DNA of 64,000 nt from NCBI GenBank assembly GCA_020636405.1, contig JACJXW010000008.1:186001-250000 (forward strand), written 5' to 3'. Origin of the DNA: Lewinellaceae bacterium. Its GTDB lineage: Bacteria > Bacteroidota > Bacteroidia > Chitinophagales > Saprospiraceae. The stretch's first letter is position 1. Each line of letters starts with the position of its first letter. Under the pieces are notes generated by a model. That model did no database searches, was not told the DNA's origin, and saw nothing but the letters and a program-made list of their open reading frames with translations. The position numbers and the translations under genes are program-made. Shown piece after piece: positions 57,710 to 64,000 of this stretch.

Positions 57710-59599
57710 ATGTCCGAAGAAAATAAAGACAAAAAGCGGGGATTTGTACTCGAACCGGATGAACCAGTGGTGAGAAACGGAAAGAATTACCTCTTGGTAA
57801 TAGGTATTGATCAATACCCTGAAATGCCTGCTCTGAGCAATGCAGTGCTCGATGCGCGAAAGATCGCCAGCCTCTTGACGGACAGGTATCAATTCAGCGA
57901 AGAAGCCCTTTTTACCTTATTCGATGCCGAGGCTTCCCAGGATGCGATCATCAGTAAGCTCAGAGAACTTGCCGATATCGTCACGGCGGAAGATACCCTG
58001 CTGGTGTATTTTGCCGGCCATGGAGAATACGATAAAAAGATCGATGTCGGATATTGGATCCCTTACGATGCCAAGAAAGGGCAGATCGGTTCCTATATTT
58101 CCTTCGACCTGGTGAGCCGGTTGATTAGGGCCATTAATACCCATCACACCTTTGTCCTGTCCGATTCCTGCTATTCCGGTAGTTTTTTTACTACCCATCG
58201 CAGCATTGACTCTCCGGTAGTGGCCAAGTTGGAGGCTACCCCATCCCGTTGGTTGCTGACCTCGGGGCGCAAAGAGGCAGTATCCGATGGCAGGGAAGGC
58301 GGGCACAGCCCCTTTGCCCAGGCAGTGATCAAGCAACTGGAAAGAAACCAGGAGCCCTACCTGTTGGTCTCCGAGTTTGTGAATAAAGTGGTCGTCTCTG
58401 TGGGCAACAACAATGAACAGGTACCCATTGGGGCTCCCATTCAGGATGTTGGCGATGAAGGCGGCCAGTTCGTTTTCATGCTCAAAAGTTATGTAGAGGC
58501 CAAATCTAACTTCGGAGGTATCCTCTATTTTATTCCCAGCCAGATGACGGAAGGGGTTAGGAGCAAATGCATCGTCCGGATCACTTATGACAAAGAGGTG
58601 TTGCTCAAAAGGCTCCCGATCCCCAGAGAGGAATGGCAGGATAGGTCTGTCCGCATCCTCCGGGCAAAGAAAGCTGAGCTGATCAGCCTGGATGAAGAGG
58701 CTTTTTCTATTAAAAGCCTCAATCAGACGGAATTTCTCGAGGAGGACGAGCATTTGGAATGGACCTATTATGTGCTGCCTAAGGCCTCCGGCACGCATCT
58801 GCTGATCCTCACGATTTCTGTTGCTGAGGCCGTCAAAGGGAAAGAAAGGGGGCGCGACATTGTTTTGGAGCAATCGGTTCGCGTGGCGCCACGGGCCAAA
58901 GACAACACCCCAGCGGCCCTAAGCGCACCGTCGGAAGAGGATTTTGAAATCGCCGGGGTTGTTTTTCAGAAATATCAGGCCTATGAAGAAGAGAAAATGG
59001 AGGCCCATCCTGCAGCAGCCTCCTCGCGCCAGCCTGCTCCGGAAGTAGTGCCTGCTCCTTCGGGCGAAAAAGCGGATACAAAAGACACTTTCAAACCCCT
59101 GCGCACGCTGGAGGACGTGCGCACCCGCCTGAAGGATTACATCCGTGAAAGTGAGTTCGAACAGGCATTCGAGCTGTTCAACCAGATCATCGATGACCGA
59201 TCCAGCCGGGAGAATGATATCATTATGCAGCAAAGCCAGTACAGCAGCATCACCAAACAGATGCGCAACAACCTGGTAGACCCCAATTTCGCCAATGTCA
59301 CCCTCAACCGGATCCGCTTTGCACTCAGCTCCATCGTTGACGACCTGAAGGAGGAAGACCTCAAAGCCGGCGCCCTCCAGCCGGAAGCGCCCCCTGCCGG
59401 CGCCGGCAACGGCAATGCGTACCTCGATGAGTTGGAACGCCAGGGATTGGAGGAACAGGCGGAGATCCTTGCCCGGAAGCTCAACTACTTCCGCGCGGAA
59501 CGGGCCAAGGCCTACGACGCCAGCCAGAAGTTCGCCCTTGAGGAACAGATCAATGAGACGGAGCGACAGCTCCAGGACATAAAGAACAAGCTTCAGTGA
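57710..59599 (+). CDS. Caspase-like protease with C-terminal EAD11-like domain
   Basis: 629 residues, no signal or membrane segment. A caspase (C14) domain covers about 24-270, with catalytic His104 in VYFAGHGEY and Cys154 in SDSCYSG; substrate-pocket acidic residues follow. A middle beta-rich region (about 270-420) is not recognised. Residues 464-550 (VRTRLKDYIRESEFEQAFEL, then NDIIMQQSQYSSI and LNRIRFALSSIVDDL) match the pattern of effector-associated domain 11 (EAD11), a death-domain-like adaptor described in bacterial NTP-dependent conflict systems. The last 60 residues are a coiled coil. A caspase linked to an EAD would be recruited by a partner with the same EAD; none is seen in this window. 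The gene is preceded by a weak TATATTCG promoter element at 57667. Confidence 0.85.
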   Translation: MSEENKDKKRGFVLEPDEPVVRNGKNYLLVIGIDQYPEMPALSNAVLDARKIASLLTDRYQFSEEALFTLFDAEASQDAIISKLRELADIVTAEDTLLVYFAGHGEYDKKIDVGYWIPYDAKKGQIGSYISFDLVSRLIRAINTHHTFVLSDSCYSGSFFTTHRSIDSPVVAKLEATPSRWLLTSGRKEAVSDGREGGHSPFAQAVIKQLERNQEPYLLVSEFVNKVVVSVGNNNEQVPIGAPIQDVGDEGGQFVFMLKSYVEAKSNFGGILYFIPSQMTEGVRSKCIVRITYDKEVLLKRLPIPREEWQDRSVRILRAKKAELISLDEEAFSIKSLNQTEFLEEDEHLEWTYYVLPKASGTHLLILTISVAEAVKGKERGRDIVLEQSVRVAPRAKDNTPAALSAPSEEDFEIAGVVFQKYQAYEEEKMEAHPAAASSRQPAPEVVPAPSGEKADTKDTFKPLRTLEDVRTRLKDYIRESEFEQAFELFNQIIDDRSSRENDIIMQQSQYSSITKQMRNNLVDPNFANVTLNRIRFALSSIVDDLKEEDLKAGALQPEAPPAGAGNGNAYLDELERQGLEEQAEILARKLNYFRAERAKAYDASQKFALEEQINETERQLQDIKNKLQ

Positions 59600-59658
59600 T
59601 GGCAGCCTGAAGGGGAACTCCCCGGATCAACCAATTGCGGGTCAATAAATCAGCCTCC

Positions 59659-60552
59659 CTACCACGGCAATAATACCCGTTCCATCCGGATCGGGATGCT
59701 CATCTTGTTTCCCTTTGTAGCGATAACGGCCCGTACTTTTTCCTGTCCCAGAAGCGGAGCGTTGTACTGCTGTTCAATATGAAGCGTACCGCTGGAGTAA
59801 GCCCGGCGGTCCTTAAAGGGGATGGGTTGGCCGTCCGGGCCCAGGGTTTCTATCTTCAGTATTTGATTGTTGGGGTCATTCAGCAATAAGTTTGTGTTTT
59901 CCGGGTAGAGCGGTTCCTGCAGGTACATGCTGTAATTTTCCAGGAAGGTGTTGAGGTTTTCCTGGGCCTCGGGGCTCATGCCGCCCAGGTTGGCCATCTG
60001 CTCGATCATGCTTCGGCTCTGGGCGGCAAAAACCAGCTGAATGTCATAGGGCAGCAGTGCTTCGTAAAGCAATTGCCAGTCGAGTGTGCTGAACTCCTGG
60101 ATCGACATAGGGTCCTGGGCTGGGATGATTACATCGAGCCAGGCCTCCATCTGGAAGTATTCAATGTCTTTCTTTGGGTCCTCGATCCTGACCCGGAAGC
60201 GCGGATCGGGAGCGCTGCCGTCCTGTTGCTCCAACAGGCGGTAATCCCGATGCAGGCTTTGCTCGCCGGAGGTAACGGCAAAGGCATTGGCCTGATAGGG
60301 CCTGCCCTGGTTATCGATTACGGTGAGGCCTTCCATCCGGAAGCAGTAGGCGCCGGCCAGCGCTTCCGCAGGCAGGGCGAATTCCAGCATGCAGAAATCA
60401 CGGCTGGTCGTATCTCCATCCTGAACCTGCCAGGTCCAGTTGATGGTGATGGAGGTAACGTCGGGGACGATGGCCCGCTCCTCTTCCTGGGCAAGGCTTC
60501 GGCCGTGCCAGGCGAAGAACAGCAGAAACGGCAATATGCATCTCAGGTTCAT
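59659..60552 (-). CDS. Secreted protein of unknown function
   Basis: 297 residues with a signal peptide (ILPFLLFFAWHGRSLAQ). The mature part is rich in beta segments: ITINWTWQVQDGDTTSRDF, MEAWLDVIIPAQ and TLHIEQQYNAPLLGQ, and a central helical stretch (MANLGGMSPEAQENLNTFL). No family is recognised and no catalytic motif is visible. It is convergent with the caspase gene and downstream of the DUF1501 gene on the same strand, with the strong hairpin at 60697-60750 between them. Confidence 0.7.
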   Translation of the reverse strand: MNLRCILPFLLFFAWHGRSLAQEEERAIVPDVTSITINWTWQVQDGDTTSRDFCMLEFALPAEALAGAYCFRMEGLTVIDNQGRPYQANAFAVTSGEQSLHRDYRLLEQQDGSAPDPRFRVRIEDPKKDIEYFQMEAWLDVIIPAQDPMSIQEFSTLDWQLLYEALLPYDIQLVFAAQSRSMIEQMANLGGMSPEAQENLNTFLENYSMYLQEPLYPENTNLLLNDPNNQILKIETLGPDGQPIPFKDRRAYSSGTLHIEQQYNAPLLGQEKVRAVIATKGNKMSIPIRMERVLLPW

Positions 60553-60696
60553 GGTTGTAATTTGTTTTTATCTCAAAGATGGCAAAGTAAAGGCCGATTT
60601 CAAAATATCGTTGATTCGGGCCGGCCTTCGCGGTAGTGCCCTTGAGCTGGTTGAACCTGAGAGAACAGAGGAATGCGCTCCGTGGATTGAACTGGA

Positions 60697-60750
60697 TTCA
60701 GGAGCCTTTGCACCTGGGTAGAAGGCCCGCCAGGGTGCAAGGCTCCTGAA
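60697..60750. repeat. Strong hairpin just after the DUF1501 gene
   Basis: TTCAGGAGCCTTTGCACCTGG (60697-60717) and CCAGGGTGCAAGGCTCCTGAA (60730-60750) form a nearly perfect 21-bp stem around a 12-nt loop, 5 bp beyond the stop codon of the DUF1501 gene. No T tract follows, so it may stabilise mRNA or be a dispersed repeat unit rather than a simple terminator. Confidence 0.6.
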
Positions 60751-60755
60751 AATGC

Positions 60756-62396
60756 TTATCTTATGATCGTAAATTGCTTACTCACAGCCTGGTTGCCCAT
60801 CCTCAAGTAAGCTACATACATCCCGCTGGCCGGCAACCGACGGCTGGGCCGGAACACCACCTGATGCGAGCCGGAAAGTTGATAACCAGACGCCAGGGTT
60901 TCCACCGGCCGGCCCATCATATCGAGCACCTGCAGCTGTACGTTGCCGGCCTCCGGCAAAAAGTACTGGATGGTTATACTGCCGTCATTCTGGTAGAGGA
61001 TCTTTGCCTCCAGGCGGCTTCCGGGCGCGGGGCTGGCGGTGGAGGTAGCGATACAGTCAAGCCCAAGGTTGAGGCGGTTGAAGGAATTGCCTAACACTTC
61101 GTCTACCTGTACAGGGTCGAGGCAGAGCCAGTTTTCGAGCAGGGTGGCGTACACCTGACGGAAGTCGGTGGTGAAGATGAGGTTGCCGGCGGCATCGAGG
61201 GTATCGAGGCTGGGATGGGCGCCTACAAAGCCGTTGCCATTCAACCCGGGGCCGAAGAGCAGCATGGGGGCGGCAGCACCGTGGTCGGTTCCGCTCGACC
61301 CGTTCTCGTCGAGGCGGCGCCCGAACTCCGAGATGGTCATGCAAAGGACGTCCTGCGCCCGGCCGCCCGCACTTAGGTCATCGAAGAAGTTCTTCACCTG
61401 AGTGGCCACCTCGTTCATCAGTAGCGGGTGCATGTCCGCCTGCTCCGCATGGGTATCGAAGCCGCCGATGGAGACGAGGTAGAGCTTGGTGCCCAGGTTG
61501 CCCTTCACCATGCGGGCGACCAGAGAAAGCTGGAAGCCGAGATCGCCTTCGTATTCCACTATATTCGAAGAGCTGGAGTAAGCATTGGAGATAGATTCCG
61601 CGTAACGGAAGGTATTGTTGGTAACGGTTCGAACAAAGCCCAGTTGCTCTCCGAAATGGCAGTCCGGCAGATTGGCGGTGTCGAATAACTGGCCGCTCTG
61701 TGCCAGTTGCTCCAGTTCTTCCGGTTCGGTGACCGCATAGGATAGGCTGCTGCCGCCTTCGTCGTTGAACAGAATGGAACCGTAATTGCCGATCTGGATG
61801 GCGGGCGGCACAGATGGCGGGTCGTTGAAGATATCGTACTGGTTGAGGATGAAGCGGCCCAGCCAGCCGGAATCGTCGACCACGCCGGAGTCGCTGGCCG
61901 AATCCCAGATATCTGAGGAGCGGAAATGAGAAAGGTTCTGTTCCGGGTAGCCCACGCCGTGCACGGCCTTCATCTGGCCTTCCTGCCACATTGGGTAGAG
62001 GCTCTCCATGAACTGAGGCATGGCAAAGGAGTCGTTCAGGCTGATGAGCTGGTTCTGTGGAATACCGACCGTGGGGCGGTTGTTGATATAGGTGCTGTAA
62101 TCGTATAATGGGACGATGGTATTCAGCCCGTCATTGCCTCCGGCCAGGCGGATGATGACCAGCGCCCGTTCCTCGATGCCCCCGGCGAGCAAAGCCGTTA
62201 ATGGAGAAATGCCCAACGCCTTGACCGGCATCCCTCCGAGGAGGGTGGCGCCGCCGGTGGCCAGCCCCAGGTTTTTCAGGAAAGTGCGCCGGCTCCACCG
62301 CCGGTGGTCCTGTTGGTGGGCATCGCCGTGTTCACGGGCACTGCCGTAACGGTTCTTTTTATGATCGTGGTTGTACATGAGGTATTTCTTTTTCAT
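60756..62396 (-). CDS. DUF1501 protein with Tat signal and T9SS type A sorting domain
   Basis: 546 residues from the ATG at 62396 (a second ATG at 62378 is possible). A twin-arginine signal SRRTFLKN (Arg36-Arg37) with LGLATGGATLLGG follows a His-rich leader. The DUF1501 domain has VIIRLAGGNDGLNTIVPL, AVHGVGYPEQNLSHFRSSDI and GGFDTHAEQ plus MTISEFGRRLDENGSSGTDH, an alkaline-phosphatase-like fold seen in the sulfatase superfamily. The last 80 residues are a T9SS type A sorting domain (VLDMMGRPVETL, GMYVAYLR, KQFTIIR). So export would use Tat across the inner membrane and T9SS across the outer one. The DUF1800 gene is immediately upstream, 83 bp away, on the same strand. Function of DUF1501 is unknown. 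A longer open start at 62567 overlaps DUF1800 and is rejected. Confidence 0.88.
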   Translation of the reverse strand: MKKKYLMYNHDHKKNRYGSAREHGDAHQQDHRRWSRRTFLKNLGLATGGATLLGGMPVKALGISPLTALLAGGIEERALVIIRLAGGNDGLNTIVPLYDYSTYINNRPTVGIPQNQLISLNDSFAMPQFMESLYPMWQEGQMKAVHGVGYPEQNLSHFRSSDIWDSASDSGVVDDSGWLGRFILNQYDIFNDPPSVPPAIQIGNYGSILFNDEGGSSLSYAVTEPEELEQLAQSGQLFDTANLPDCHFGEQLGFVRTVTNNTFRYAESISNAYSSSSNIVEYEGDLGFQLSLVARMVKGNLGTKLYLVSIGGFDTHAEQADMHPLLMNEVATQVKNFFDDLSAGGRAQDVLCMTISEFGRRLDENGSSGTDHGAAAPMLLFGPGLNGNGFVGAHPSLDTLDAAGNLIFTTDFRQVYATLLENWLCLDPVQVDEVLGNSFNRLNLGLDCIATSTASPAPGSRLEAKILYQNDGSITIQYFLPEAGNVQLQVLDMMGRPVETLASGYQLSGSHQVVFRPSRRLPASGMYVAYLRMGNQAVSKQFTIIR

Positions 62397-62479
62397 TTTT
62401 TTGAGAATGATTTCAATTTGGCCGATTCCCGGATCTCCGCCTATGCATACAGCACGACAGGAGGAGACGAATCCACGAA

Positions 62480-63934
62480 TCAACCCAGCTGAAACTCCGG
62501 CAGCCGTGCCAGGTAGTTGATCAGCAGGAGCACCTGATAGGGCACGGTTTCCCAATTGAGGTTCCACTGGCCGGAGGCGTAGTAGTTTTCGGGAATATCA
62601 GCTTTGAAGGCCAGGTATGCCCGTTCATTCAGCTCTGGTGTCTGTAGCCCGATGGGCACCAGTTGCTCAATGATGGCTCCGGCCACCAGCTCAGGCATGT
62701 TGGAGTTAGGGTCACCTGTAACTGTTTGCGCGAAGGTTCGGAACTGTTCGGGATCCTGTTGCCAGGCGGCGTACATGAGGTAGGCGATGGTATTCCAGCG
62801 CCCGGTGAGCGTGCTGGTGCTGATCCAGGCCCGGTTGCCCGGCCAGCCGGCGACATTGGGCGGGATAGAGAGGGTTTGCCCCAGTTGGCTGGACGTGTAG
62901 AGCGCCAGCTCTTTCATCTCCTGCCCGATGGCCAGATCACTTTCTATCAGGAAGCTGAAGGTGAGTTCCAGCGGGCTTTTCACCTGGACGCCCAGCACGG
63001 CCTCGTCGAAGAAATGCTCGCTGCGGAACAGTTGGCGGAGGACCGGCTCCAGTTCGAAGTTGTTCTGCAGGAAAGTCTGCGCCAGCCCGCTGACGATGGC
63101 CTCATCCACCTCCGGATGCACAAAAAAACGGTAGAGTTTGCGGCAGATGAAATCGGCGATCTCGTTGGGGCGCTGCTCGAAGAGAATGTTCACAACGTCG
63201 TCGTAGCCCCAGTTGCCGGTTTGGCCAAAGATGGACTTTGTCCCGTTGTCCCATTGGAAGGGGTTGAAATAGATGTCTCCGCATCCGACGAGGACGAGGG
63301 TATAACCGGTGAGGGCCCTTGCCGTCTCCACGATGTCCTGCTGGGTGTAACCGTTATCGGCGCCCAGCGTAAAGAGTTCGTACAGCTCGCGGGCGTAGTT
63401 CTCGTTGGGGTCCCCCGCACGGTTTTGCAGGCCGTTGAGGTATACGAGCATGGCCGGGGTCTTGCCTATTTCGTACACAAAATCCTTGAAATTACCCAGG
63501 CAGTGTTGCTGCAGGACTTTGTGGTAACGGTACAGGTAGGAGGGGCATACATAGGATTCGTACTCGGTGACAAAGTGGTTGTGCCAGAACAGGGTCATCT
63601 TTCCCCGTAAAGGGTTGTCCAGCATGTCGGTGGCCCAGGTGCGCAGCCATTCAATGAACTGCTCCTCGATCTGGGCCGGAAAATCCGTATAGTCGTTGAA
63701 AGTCCAGTCCGCCCAGGCCGGCGGAGTGCTGAGTGGGGCGCTTAGCGCGGCGTCGATCATTTCGTCCACCAGAGAAAGCGGGCTTTGCGCCAGGGCCTGC
63801 TCCTGTTTCAGGAACGGAGCTCCGAAGCCCAGGCGCCGGTATAGGTGAGCGGCGCGCTGCCGGTTCCAGGGCCAGGTGGCCGAGGGCAGGTACGGGGCCA
63901 GCGTTCCCGAGGTACAGTTGAGTACTGTTTCCAT
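62480..63934 (-). CDS. DUF1800 protein
   Basis: 484 residues. The DUF1800 core is clear: RAAHLYRRLGFGAP at 28-41, FWHNHFVTE, and the motif GLQNRAGDPNENYARELYEL followed by FTLG, then GYTQQDIVETARALTGY and a late NVAGWPGNRAWIS. No signal peptide or transmembrane segment is visible at the start (METVLNCTSGTLAPYLP). DUF1800 genes are regularly paired with DUF1501 genes, as here, and the pair is thought to be exported and to act together. It is probable that this protein travels with the Tat-signalled DUF1501 partner. Function is unknown. The ATG at 63934 is the first start; the upstream 66 bp of the window show nothing else. Confidence 0.88.
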   Translation of the reverse strand: METVLNCTSGTLAPYLPSATWPWNRQRAAHLYRRLGFGAPFLKQEQALAQSPLSLVDEMIDAALSAPLSTPPAWADWTFNDYTDFPAQIEEQFIEWLRTWATDMLDNPLRGKMTLFWHNHFVTEYESYVCPSYLYRYHKVLQQHCLGNFKDFVYEIGKTPAMLVYLNGLQNRAGDPNENYARELYELFTLGADNGYTQQDIVETARALTGYTLVLVGCGDIYFNPFQWDNGTKSIFGQTGNWGYDDVVNILFEQRPNEIADFICRKLYRFFVHPEVDEAIVSGLAQTFLQNNFELEPVLRQLFRSEHFFDEAVLGVQVKSPLELTFSFLIESDLAIGQEMKELALYTSSQLGQTLSIPPNVAGWPGNRAWISTSTLTGRWNTIAYLMYAAWQQDPEQFRTFAQTVTGDPNSNMPELVAGAIIEQLVPIGLQTPELNERAYLAFKADIPENYYASGQWNLNWETVPYQVLLLINYLARLPEFQLG

Positions 63935-64000
63935 GTTTTTTTTATAAAGAAACGACCTGGATTGAAAATACCCTACCCCTGCAAAAGGGAAAAAGAAAAA

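Noticed and set aside
1..64000. Search for tRNA, rRNA, tmRNA or known riboswitches
   Set aside because: No cloverleaf, conserved rRNA segment or riboswitch core was recognised in the intergenic regions by eye. A covariance-model scan would be the decisive test.

Overview
The window reads as a chromosomal segment of a gliding Bacteroidota bacterium, most like the Saprospiria (Lewinella/Haliscomenobacter/Phaeodactylibacter type). This rests on a gldA-gldF-gldG gliding cluster, a GldN-like protein, two giant repeat proteins with the 'gliding motility-associated' type B C-terminal domain used by the type IX secretion system (T9SS), a DUF1501 protein with a type A sorting domain, a caspase with a FISUMP domain, TANNTTTG promoter elements, and few Shine-Dalgarno sequences. 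No rRNA, tRNA, CRISPR array, phage or complete insertion sequence was seen. Assignments are read from motifs and remembered family sequences; no search was run.

Layout. 0-8.5 kb: a lipoprotein with a DUF3738-like end, a patatin-like phospholipase, and a starch module made of a GH13 alpha-amylase lipoprotein that strongly resembles the Pyrococcus/Thermococcus enzymes and a membrane AraC-type regulator carrying two starch-binding-like domains; then a small DUF6616-like protein and a tandemly duplicated GldN-like protein. 8.6-15.3 kb: gliding cluster gldA, a small secreted protein, gldF, gldG, a DUF4340 protein and a zinc phospholipase C/S1-P1-like protein. 15.4-21.1 kb: a membrane-spanning caspase, the DUF368 undecaprenyl-phosphate translocase (popT), aroE and proline dehydrogenase. 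21.5-35.4 kb: two adjacent giant T9SS type B proteins (2298 and 2140 aa) of the same architecture, about 13 kb of Ig-like repeats.

35.6-44.6 kb: an AT-rich S41 peptidase, a DUF2027-Smr protein, a methyltransferase, a cytosine deaminase close to yeast Fcy1, a Peripla_BP_6 lipoprotein with a cupin gene, a broken AAA+ ATPase, and a complete TrpXYZ-like ABC importer whose genes overlap by 4 bp. 44.6-50.5 kb: a surface polysaccharide region (flippase, sulfotransferase-like protein, membrane methyltransferase, GT2 and GT4 glycosyltransferases) with two apparent 5' gene fragments. 50.7-64 kb: an OPT transporter, a YfhO-family membrane protein, gpsA, an alpha/beta hydrolase, a second caspase with an EAD11-like C-terminal domain, a secreted protein of unknown function, and a DUF1501/DUF1800 pair.

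Main themes are surface biology (gliding, T9SS adhesins, polysaccharide assembly), a compact starch sensing and degradation pair, and two caspase-like proteases with quite different accessory domains. Several intergenic regions hold long imperfect foldback sequences (35366-35523, 38828-38940, 41771-41928, 47789-47846, 48798-48870, 57583-57647, 60697-60750). Some probably act as terminators and some look like miniature repeat elements. The most original candidates are the CBM-7TM-AraC starch sensor, the caspase-TM-WG-FISUMP protein, the caspase-EAD11 protein and the duplicated GldN-like protein.
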